Made by a program: the position numbers and the translations under genes. Under the pieces are notes generated by a model, which was not told the DNA's origin, did not search any database, and saw nothing but the letters and a program-made list of their open reading frames with translations. DNA of 28,635 nucleotides, taken from assembly GCA_030615745.1 (NCBI GenBank), contig JAUWYR010000032.1:1-28635 (forward strand). The letters are read 5' to 3'. Source of the stretch: Candidatus Zixiibacteriota bacterium. Lineage in GTDB: Bacteria > Zixibacteria > MSB-5A5 > SM23-73-2. Position 1 is the first letter of the stretch, and every line of letters starts with the position of its first letter. Positions 1-6,439 of this stretch are shown here, in pieces.

Positions 1-192
1 CTCCTCCCCGTTCGAAGTCCTCGGGATTATCTCCAAAAGAATTGCTTCAGTTGTTGCCTCCTTGGCAGACTCCCATAAAAAGTAGCCGATCTTTCTTAAA
101 GGTTGGTCGGTGATGACCAAAACAGTCTCCCCCTTTTTCACAGCCATGCAGTTGTTAATAGCTATCTCTGCAGATTTTTTAAGCTCTTCCAT
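1..192 (-). CDS. Aminopeptidase, N-terminal part (M29-like leucyl aminopeptidase), cut by window edge
   Basis: Only the first 64 residues are present, because the gene runs off the left edge. The visible part begins MEELKKSAEIAINNCMAVKK and continues with GETVLVITDQPLRKIGYFLWE. This matches the N-terminal Rossmann-like segment of thermophilic-type M29 leucyl aminopeptidases (a start such as KPGETVLVVTDEPLR is typical of the family). Those are metal-dependent cytosolic exopeptidases that release N-terminal amino acids. No metal ligands can be checked here because they lie in the missing C-terminal part. The ATG is at 190-192 and its ribosome site (AGAGGT) lies inside the end of the OPT transporter gene, whose stop is only 5 nt upstream, so the two are surely co-transcribed. 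A role in digesting imported peptides is inferred from that pairing. Confidence 0.75.
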   Translation of the reverse strand, partial: MEELKKSAEIAINNCMAVKKGETVLVITDQPLRKIGYFLWESAKEATTEAILLEIIPRTSNGEE

Positions 193-197
193 TGTTT

Positions 198-2144
198 TTA
201 CCTCTTTTTAATTTTAGGCAAAATTGTTGATCTCCATAAGAAAAGTGCAACCACCCCAAAGGCTAAAAGTGTCAGCCACGGAGCAAAAGTTCCAGCAAGT
301 GGTGCTCCCTCGTGAAGTTCATAAAAAGCTCTATATTTGGTGAAGAAAGCGATGAAAAATGCTATTAGAACACCAATTAAAGCATCACCTGCTACCAGAC
401 CGGAACCAAAAAGGATCCCGCGCTCCTGTCTTTTCCCTGCCTCTTGTGTTCTTGAAATTTTGCTCACGAAAAGGGAGATGAGTCCACCAGCCATAATCGG
501 AGTTGATAGCTCTAAGGGGAGATAAAGACCTATGGCAAAAGGCAAAGAGGAGATCCCAACAAGCTCGATAGCAGAGGCTAACATCACCCCGACAATTATA
601 TAGAGCCAGGGGATATTTCCTGTCATCACCCCTTTCACAATGGTTGCCATAACATTAGCCTGAGGAGCCAAAAGGGGTGTTGGATGAGCCGCGGAGCGAA
701 CAAATCCAAAAGCGGTATTCAGTAAAAATATGGTGAATCCCATAACCAGCGCAGGAGCTAAAAGACCTACAAATTCCATAGTCTGCTGTTTTTGGGGTGT
801 CGCTCCTAAAAGATATCCGGTCTTTAAATCCTGGGCAATATCTCCTGAAAGGCAGACCGCAATACATACTACTGCTCCTATTGACATCACTGTTATCATA
901 CCCTGAAATCCTGAGATGCCGAATGAAAGCAAAATTAAACTTGTGACTAAAAGTGTGGCAATGGTCATTCCTGAGACAGGTGAGGAGGAGGAGCCAACTA
1001 TTCCTACAATCCTCGCTGCTACTACCACAAAGAAAAATCCGAAGATTATAACAAGGATTGTTCCCAAAAAATGAAGCTCTGTTTTAGGATAAGCCCAGAT
1101 AGCCAGAGCAACTAAAAGTGAGCCGATAAGAACAACTGACATGGAAAGCTCTTTTTCTGTTCTTATCTCTTTAGTCATTTCTTTTCTTTTAGCGAAGATC
1201 TGCTTTGCTCCGACTTTAAAGGAATGGACAATCACCGGCATCGATTTTATCAAGCTTACAAATCCACCCAGGGCTACTGCCCCAACTCCAAAATATTTAA
1301 TATAGTTAGTTCTCAGCTCTGCCGGAGACATCTCGGATATCAGTTTTGTCGCTGGTGGAACAGCATCAGGGATATGTGCTCCCAGATAAGCTATAAGTGG
1401 TGATAGTCCAAGATAGCCTAAGACAGCACCTCCAAGCATTAAAGCTGATATACGTGGTCCGATTATATACCCTACTCCTAAAAGTGCTGGAGTTGCATCT
1501 ATTCCAAGATAAGCCCCTTTAAGAAAGGGAAGGTTATATTGAGGGGTCTCAGGCCAGAGCCTTACTCCGCCCATTAAAACTTTATATAATGCACCTAAAC
1601 CTATCCCACCGAAAACCGTCATGGCTTTGCTTCCACCCTCATCTCCAGCTTTGATTATCTCAGCACAGGCAGTTCCCTCGGGAAAAGGCAGTTTGCCATG
1701 TTCTTTGACGATTAGATATCTTCTCAAAGGTATCATGAAAAGTATGCCTAAACAGCCTCCTAACATCGATAAAAAGAAAATATCCCAGGTGGAGATTGGG
1801 TGGAAAAAACCCGGAATGGTCTCGTTCCAGATGAAAAATGCCGGGATGGTGAAGATGATTCCAGCAGCTAAAGATTCTCCTGCTGAACCGATTGTCTGCA
1901 CCATGTTATTTTCCAGAACAGTTCCTGTTTTTAATATCCCTCTTAGGACCGCCATGGATATAACCGCTGCAGGTATTGATGCACAAATGGTCATCCCCAC
2001 TTTCAATCCTAAATAGGCATTGGCAACTCCGAATACTATCGATATTAAAACACCTAAGATAACAGCCCTTAGGGTGATTTCAGGCATAGTCTTTTCTGGC
2101 TTTATGTATGGCTCAAACTGGTTATTTCCTCTGGTTTCAGGCAT
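198..2144 (-). CDS. OPT-family oligopeptide transporter
   Basis: A 648-residue polytopic membrane protein of the oligopeptide transporter (OPT/YSL) superfamily, which couples proton movement to uptake of small peptides or metal chelates. The N-terminal FGVANAYLGLKVGMTICASI segment followed by NMVQTIGSAGESLAAGIIFT (about residues 78-98) is the prokaryotic OPT signature. About fourteen to sixteen hydrophobic segments follow, and the length is normal for the bacterial group. The reading frame stays open to 2210, but ATG 2142-2144 is the better start because GGAGGT lies just upstream. A TTGACA box on the minus strand at 2215-2220 could be the -35, but no good -10 matches it. The aminopeptidase follows after 5 nt, which favours peptides as the substrate (inference). 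Confidence 0.93.
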   Translation of the reverse strand: MPETRGNNQFEPYIKPEKTMPEITLRAVILGVLISIVFGVANAYLGLKVGMTICASIPAAVISMAVLRGILKTGTVLENNMVQTIGSAGESLAAGIIFTIPAFFIWNETIPGFFHPISTWDIFFLSMLGGCLGILFMIPLRRYLIVKEHGKLPFPEGTACAEIIKAGDEGGSKAMTVFGGIGLGALYKVLMGGVRLWPETPQYNLPFLKGAYLGIDATPALLGVGYIIGPRISALMLGGAVLGYLGLSPLIAYLGAHIPDAVPPATKLISEMSPAELRTNYIKYFGVGAVALGGFVSLIKSMPVIVHSFKVGAKQIFAKRKEMTKEIRTEKELSMSVVLIGSLLVALAIWAYPKTELHFLGTILVIIFGFFFVVVAARIVGIVGSSSSPVSGMTIATLLVTSLILLSFGISGFQGMITVMSIGAVVCIAVCLSGDIAQDLKTGYLLGATPQKQQTMEFVGLLAPALVMGFTIFLLNTAFGFVRSAAHPTPLLAPQANVMATIVKGVMTGNIPWLYIIVGVMLASAIELVGISSLPFAIGLYLPLELSTPIMAGGLISLFVSKISRTQEAGKRQERGILFGSGLVAGDALIGVLIAFFIAFFTKYRAFYELHEGAPLAGTFAPWLTLLAFGVVALFLWRSTILPKIKKR

Positions 2145-2255
2145 CTCACCTCCTCTATAAAGTGAGTGATCCAAGTATAATAATTTGGCTAAAGCTAATA
2201 TCTTCACCAAAAGGTGTCAAGTAAAATCTATCCGGTATCTGAATACTTTTATTTT

Positions 2256-2280
2256 GGAGCAGGATAAAGCCTGCTCCTAT
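2256..2280. repeat. REP-like hairpin with ATAG foot
   Basis: An 8-bp perfect stem (GGAGCAGG / CCTGCTCC, 2256-2277) with a 6-nt loop, followed by CTAT. On the minus strand it reads ATAG then the hairpin, a one-base variant of the GTAG-foot REP pattern seen elsewhere in this window. It lies in the divergent OPT/thiC gap and has no T-run, so it is not a convincing terminator. Confidence 0.5.
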
Positions 2281-2377
2281 AAAGTGCCCAAATTATAATC
2301 ACCCATATTTTTTGATTAATACTGTTTTCCAATGGTTTGAATGAAATCTATCGTATAAATTATCCTTAAGAGAATGC

Positions 2378-2406
2378 TTGACAAAGGTATTTTCTTTTAT
2401 TTAACT
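2378..2406 (+). promoter_or_regulatory. Probable thiC promoter
   Basis: TTGACA at 2378-2383 is followed after 16-17 nt by TTTAAC/TTAACT (2400-2406). The transcription start would fall near 2412, leaving a very short leader, so there is no room for a TPP riboswitch between this promoter and thiC. Confidence 0.5.
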
Positions 2407-2440
2407 TAACCAGAGCTTGAAGGAAGTCGATAAAAAACTT

Positions 2441-3715
2441 ATGAAAGATAATTTAGAAAAAGTTGCCCGGGCTGAAGGTGTTTCAGTTGAATTTTTAGAA
2501 GAGGGGATTGAGAAGGGCAGGATTGTAATCCTGAAGAATAAAAATCACCAGATAGCTCCAGTTGGAATTGGAAAGGGTTTAAGAACTAAGATAAATGCCA
2601 ATCTGGGTACCTCCCCTGATTTAGTGGACTTCGATTTGGAGCTTAAAAAGTTGCAAATAGCTGTAAAATACGGAGCTGATACAGTTATGGATTTATCCAC
2701 CGGAGGAGAGATAAGAGATTTAAGACTCGAGATTTTAAAAAAATCGACTGTGCCGATAGGCACAGTTCCTATTTATGAGGCGGTTTGCAATTTAGCTAAA
2801 GGTGGCAAATCTTTAGAGGATATGACCGCAGATTTACTTTTCGATGTTATAGAGGACCATCTAAAAACAGGGGTCGATTTCATTACAGTTCACTGCGGAT
2901 TTACCAGAAGAGCACTTAAAATAATTGAAGAGGACAAGAGATTAACTGGAGTTGTGAGCAGAGGTGGAGCTTTTTTATATCGTTGGATGAAGCATAACAA
3001 CAAGGAAAATCCTTTATACCAGCATTATGATAGGCTTTTGGATTTAGCTAAAGAGTATGGTGCCACTTTGAGCTTGGGTGATGGGCTCAGGCCCGGTAGC
3101 ATAGCTGATTCAACTGACCGCACCCAGGTGGAGGAGCTTTTGATCTTGGGTGAGCTTGTTAAAAGGGCAAAGGGGAAGAAAGTGTTTGCGATAGTTGAGG
3201 GACCGGGCCATATTCCGATTCATGAGGTAAAAGCTAATGTTTTTTTAGAGAAAAAGCTTTGCGATGGAGCTCCATTTTATGTGTTAGGTCCTTTGGTTAT
3301 CGATTGTGCTCCAGGATATGACCATATCGTCTCAGCTATTGGAGGAGCGATTGCAGGGGCAGCTGGTGCTGATTTTTTATGTTATGTTACTCCCGCAGAG
3401 CATCTGACCCTCCCTGACTCTGAGGATGTCAGGGAAGGGGTGATTGCTTCAAAAATAGCTGCTCATGCGGCTGATATTGCCAAAGGGAGAGCTGAGGCGC
3501 TCAATCTGGATGAGGAAATATCAAAAGCGCGAAAAGCTTTTGATTGGGAAAAACTTATAAGCCTGAGTTTGGACCCAGAGATGGCTAAAAAGAGAAGGGG
3601 AGAAGTATCTGAAGACTATAAAAAATGCACGATGTGTGGAGAGTTCTGCGCTATGAGGCAGACTCTGGAGGGATTTGGGGCAGATCCTGAAGAAAAATCC
3701 AAAAATGACGAATAA
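2441..3715 (+). CDS. thiC: Phosphomethylpyrimidine synthase ThiC
   Basis: Radical-SAM enzyme that rearranges aminoimidazole ribotide into the pyrimidine moiety of thiamine (HMP-P). The family signatures are plain: GIGKGLRTKINANLGTS, YGADTVMDLSTGG, TVPIYEAV, ITVHCGFTR, EGPGHIP and, near the C-terminus, the iron-sulfur cluster motif CTMCGEFC (CX2CX3C, the short-form spacing). About 424 residues, normal for the short bacterial/archaeal class. The start is uncertain. The frame is open from TTG 2417, but that codon has no ribosome site and would sit almost at the predicted transcript end. ATG 2441 has AAGGAAG 14 nt upstream and fits the family N-terminus. No other thi gene lies in the window, and no TPP aptamer is seen upstream. 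Confidence 0.95.
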   Translation: MKDNLEKVARAEGVSVEFLEEGIEKGRIVILKNKNHQIAPVGIGKGLRTKINANLGTSPDLVDFDLELKKLQIAVKYGADTVMDLSTGGEIRDLRLEILKKSTVPIGTVPIYEAVCNLAKGGKSLEDMTADLLFDVIEDHLKTGVDFITVHCGFTRRALKIIEEDKRLTGVVSRGGAFLYRWMKHNNKENPLYQHYDRLLDLAKEYGATLSLGDGLRPGSIADSTDRTQVEELLILGELVKRAKGKKVFAIVEGPGHIPIHEVKANVFLEKKLCDGAPFYVLGPLVIDCAPGYDHIVSAIGGAIAGAAGADFLCYVTPAEHLTLPDSEDVREGVIASKIAAHAADIAKGRAEALNLDEEISKARKAFDWEKLISLSLDPEMAKKRRGEVSEDYKKCTMCGEFCAMRQTLEGFGADPEEKSKNDE

Positions 3716-3777
3716 GATAAAAAGAAATTTTTTTAAAGATGTTTCTTAATAAATCAATTAAGAGAAAAGGAGGAGAG

Positions 3778-4350
3778 ATGAGCAGAGGTTTGACCTCGAT
3801 TTTTTTCCTTATTTGTTTTCTAATTTTTTCATCGGTTGCTTTTGCTCACACTGATAAGTTCGGCGCCCCGGATACCATAAGGATAACTGTTTTACAAGAT
3901 GACAGTTCGAAACAGGTTCAGGTAAAAGTTTTTCTTTCAAACGATGAGGATATTGTTGCTATTACTGTGCCAATAAAATTCGGTGAGATAGGGAAAGAGC
4001 CTGACCTTTATCTGGATTCTGTAAACTTTCACGGGACAAGGGTTGATTATTTTCAATGGCAAAGTGCCTGGCTTGATTCTTCTGAGAACAGGCTAAAGAT
4101 AGGTTTGATATCTGCTATTTCATCGAATGTTCCAATGTTAAAGCCCGGGGCAGGAGATATAGCCAAGATATTTTTCACTATAAAGGAGAATGCCAAACCA
4201 CAAGAGATCATTTTGGATACCTGCTTAGTAAAACCCTCTATCACTTTACAGATTGTGCATCAGGATAATAAACAGAAATTGTTCAGTTTCACCCCGGTTT
4301 TTGATAATACCAAAGGGAAGATAGTGATTAAGAAGGCAGTAGGCAGGTAA
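3778..4350 (+). CDS. Exported cohesin-like domain protein
   Basis: A 190-residue secreted protein. Residues 1-23 are a Sec signal peptide: a short charged start, a hydrophobic core and a SVAFA cleavage site before HTDKFG. The mature part looks like one beta-rich cohesin-type domain (about residues 28-185). It has alternating strands such as VQVKVFLSNDEDIVAITVPI, a middle LDSVNFHGTRV turn and a LKPGAGDIAKIFFTI strand, the usual layout of single cohesin-like modules in exported proteins of uncultured FCB-type bacteria. The start at 3778 follows an AAAGGAGGAG ribosome site; an upstream in-frame ATG at 3739 has none. It sits 62 nt after thiC with no promoter visible between them. The dockerin-like protein 2 kb downstream makes a binding partnership possible. 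Domain assignment is by eye, so treat it as probable only. Confidence 0.6.
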   Translation: MSRGLTSIFFLICFLIFSSVAFAHTDKFGAPDTIRITVLQDDSSKQVQVKVFLSNDEDIVAITVPIKFGEIGKEPDLYLDSVNFHGTRVDYFQWQSAWLDSSENRLKIGLISAISSNVPMLKPGAGDIAKIFFTIKENAKPQEIILDTCLVKPSITLQIVHQDNKQKLFSFTPVFDNTKGKIVIKKAVGR

Positions 4351-4437
4351 CGGTAAATGGTGAACGGAAAACGGTGAACGGTAAACGGAAAACGGTGAAC
4401 GGAAAACGGTGAACGGAAAAAGGGAAACGGTAGGCAG
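4339..4437. repeat. Heptamer array with 8-bp direct repeats at its ends
   Basis: From 4353 to 4429 the DNA is eleven consecutive 7-nt units without slippage, in two alternating flavours (GTGAACG and GAAAACG, with GTAAACG variants). The array is bracketed by the same 8 bp, GTAGGCAG, at 4339-4346 (inside the last codons of the preceding gene) and at 4430-4437. Confidence 0.85.
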
Positions 4438-4759
4438 AAATTCGACTCGATTGATTTTTTCCAAGGCTTGCAATTTAGGCCACACTTATCTCTTGATCAA
4501 TACTGATTTTTTGAAGTTGATCTGTAAGAATTAAAGCTCTTCTGGTTTAAATCGATAGGGCATCCTGTGTTGTTTCTGCATTTCGAATGCAGAAAAAGAA
4601 ATTGCCGAATTACAAATTCAGCAACAACAAAATAAAAGATTTGCACCATAACAAAAGTTTTTTTAATTTGAACTTTGTTAATTTTTTCACAAATTTACTT
4701 GACAAACCTACATTTTTTAGCATCTTAGTTATGGCAATCCTTTATAAGGAGGAAAGAAA
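4438..4759. other. Gene-free AT-rich gap with a hairpin
   Basis: No gene is supported here; a 60-codon open frame from 4587 has no ribosome site and AT-run composition. The region holds a perfect 9-bp hairpin at 4574-4594 (TTCTGCATT / AATGCAGAA, loop TCG) without a T-run, and the promoter of the aminotransferase gene near its right end. Confidence 0.6.
4699..4726 (+). promoter_or_regulatory. Probable promoter of aminotransferase gene
   Basis: TTGACA at 4699-4704, then a 16-nt spacer and CATCTT at 4721-4726, which resembles the TATCTT -10 of prfB here. The start codon lies about 34 nt downstream. Confidence 0.45.
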
Positions 4760-5941
4760 TTGTATTTGAATTGGATATTTTCAGAGCGTACCTGGGAGAT
4801 GAAGTCTTCTGCTATTCGTGAGATACTTAAAATTACTGAGCTTCCGGATGTCATCTCTTTTGCTGGAGGGCTTCCTGCTCCAGAGCTTTTTCCGGTTGAT
4901 GAACTCAAAGAAGCCTGCGAGTCAGTTTTAACTAAATTTGGACCTCGATCACTTCAATACAGCATCACCTTGGGTTATCCACCTTTAAGGAAGTTTCTGG
5001 CTGAAAGGCTTTCTAAAAGAGGAATAAAGGTTGGTTTTGAGGATGTAATGATCACCGCTGGTTCGCAGCAGGGATTGGACCTTGTGGGGAAGGCTTTTCT
5101 TGACCGGGGGTCTTTTGTCATCGTTGAGAATCCTACTTATCTGGGAGCGCTACATGCTTTTAAGGCATATAATCCCCATTTTATCACAGTTGAGATGGAT
5201 GAGGAAGGTATGATTCTGGAGCAGGTTGAAGAGCACATTAAAAAATCCAAGCCCCGCTTAATCTATGCTGTTTCAAATTTTCAGAACCCTTCAGGAATCA
5301 CCATGAGCAAAAAAAGAAGGGAAAGGTTGGTCGAGCTGGCTAAAGAATATTATATTCCGGTAATAGATGATAATCCCTATGGTGAGCTGAGGTTCAAGGG
5401 AGAAGACCTTCCATATTTAAAGGAGTTGGGAGGGGATTGGATTATAGAGCTTGGAACCTTCTCCAAACTCATCTCCCCAGGACTGAGAATTGGATGGATT
5501 GTTGTGTCAAAAGAGGTGATGGGAGTTTTCGAGAAGCTGAAGCAGGGAGCAGATCTTCATACCAGCACCTTTGCCCAGCATATGATCTATGAATATGTCA
5601 AGAATGGGAATCTGGACAGGCATATAGAGCTTTTAAAAAAAGAATATAGCAAAAGAAGAGATGCTATGATTTCAGCTTTAAAAAAGTATTGTCCAGAAGG
5701 TGTGAGATGGACTGAGCCAGAGGGTGGACTTTTCTTATGGGTATTTCTGCCAGAGGGAGTTTCAGCCACAGGTCTTTTGGATAAGGCGGTTGAAAGGAAA
5801 GTGGCTTATGTTCCGGGCAAGCCATTTTTTGCAAAAGAGGATAAGGATAACACTTTAAGGCTTAATTTTTCAAATGCTTCCTGTGAAAAAATCGAGGAGG
5901 GAATAAAAAGGCTTGCTCAGGTGTTTAAAGAGTATCTTTAA
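4760..5941 (+). CDS. PLP-dependent class I/II aminotransferase (LysN / MocR-like)
   Basis: A 393-residue fold-type I aminotransferase that moves amino groups between amino acids and 2-oxoacids in the cytosol. The family pattern is clear: FAGGLPAPELFP (residues 34-45), GSQQGLDLVGKAFLD (101-115), the FQNPSG cofactor segment with Asn176, DDNPY (203-207) with the Asp that binds the pyridine nitrogen, and the Schiff-base Lys236 in GTFSKLISPGLRIGW. It resembles Thermus LysN (2-aminoadipate aminotransferase) along its whole length, including KQGADLHT. The substrate cannot be fixed from sequence; these enzymes are often broad (aromatic, Leu, 2-aminoadipate). It lacks the GntR DNA-binding domain of true MocR regulators. 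The start is TTG 4760, with TAAGGAGGA 7 nt upstream. No lysine-pathway genes are adjacent. Confidence 0.92.
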   Translation: MYLNWIFSERTWEMKSSAIREILKITELPDVISFAGGLPAPELFPVDELKEACESVLTKFGPRSLQYSITLGYPPLRKFLAERLSKRGIKVGFEDVMITAGSQQGLDLVGKAFLDRGSFVIVENPTYLGALHAFKAYNPHFITVEMDEEGMILEQVEEHIKKSKPRLIYAVSNFQNPSGITMSKKRRERLVELAKEYYIPVIDDNPYGELRFKGEDLPYLKELGGDWIIELGTFSKLISPGLRIGWIVVSKEVMGVFEKLKQGADLHTSTFAQHMIYEYVKNGNLDRHIELLKKEYSKRRDAMISALKKYCPEGVRWTEPEGGLFLWVFLPEGVSATGLLDKAVERKVAYVPGKPFFAKEDKDNTLRLNFSNASCEKIEEGIKRLAQVFKEYL

Positions 5942-6020
5942 AATTCAAAATTTAAAGTTAAAAATTCAAAAATAAAAATTAAAAATTTAAAAATTTAAAG
6001 TTAAAAATGCAAAAATTTTG
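5942..6020. repeat. AT-only phased array after the aminotransferase gene
   Basis: Beginning right after the stop codon, about ten units of roughly 8 nt of the type TTAAAAAT / TCAAAAAT / TTAAAGTT. It is degenerate but phased. The rest of the gap to 6105 is AT-rich with nothing recognised. Confidence 0.6.
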
Positions 6021-6105
6021 GTAAGTTATTGGATTTCATAAACTTAATAAAAAAATTGTCGTAAATTAAATTTTGAAAATTTTAGAAAAAAACCTCATTT
6101 TTTAC

Positions 6106-6133
6106 TTGACAAAAAAAAGTTTTAAGGTATATT
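6106..6133 (+). promoter_or_regulatory. Promoter of the exported C39/dockerin-like gene
   Basis: TTGACA (6106-6111), a 16-nt spacer and TATATT (6128-6133) make one of the best sigma70-type promoters in the window. Transcription would start near 6140, giving an untranslated leader of about 300 nt. Confidence 0.75.
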
Positions 6134-6140
6134 ATTTATT

Positions 6141-6439
6141 GAAAGGACAAAAGGTTAAAAGCCCTTTCAAGTAGCCCCTGAAATCGAATGGATTCGGTAG
6201 AGGAGGGGGGAGAAAGTTTTACTGCTATCCCTTCTGGTTAGGTGAGGGATTAGCAAAAGTGTTGTTTTACCCCAATTGATCTCGAGTATCTTTGCTTAAA
6301 AAAGGTAGCGAAGAGAAAGGGACAATTATGCTTTCTTCAACAACTTTCATTTAAGTGAGGGGACTTTTTAAGGAGGTGATGAGAAAAAAGAAAAATTAAC
6401 TTAATCGTTCACTTTTGTATTAACCTTTAAGGAGGAAAG
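6141..6439 (+). promoter_or_regulatory. Long structured 5' leader, unknown class
   Basis: Several hairpins can be drawn by eye: GAAAGG/CCTTTC (6141-6168), CGAAT/ATTCG (6185-6196) nested inside CCCCT/AGGGG, GCTATCCCT/AGGGATTAGC (6224-6254, one bulge) and CTTTGCT/AGCGAAG (6290-6313). No known riboswitch core was recognised; TPP, cobalamin, c-di-GMP, glycine and SAM patterns were considered. Near the end lies TAAGGAGGTGAT (6369-6380), fully complementary to the usual 16S 3' tail, but with no start codon at a usable distance. The gene has its own AAGGAGG at 6429-6435. Function unknown. Confidence 0.45.

Noticed and set aside
2211-2440. TPP riboswitch before thiC
   Set aside because: Looked for the conserved CTGAGA and ACCTGATC-type boxes; neither is present, and the likely promoter leaves no room for an aptamer.
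4574-4594. Terminator hairpin
   Set aside because: The stem is perfect but neither strand has a T-run after it, so termination is not supported.
4587-4769. 60-codon open frame ending at the aminotransferase start
   Set aside because: AT-run composition, no ribosome site, starts inside a hairpin and overlaps the promoter of the next gene.
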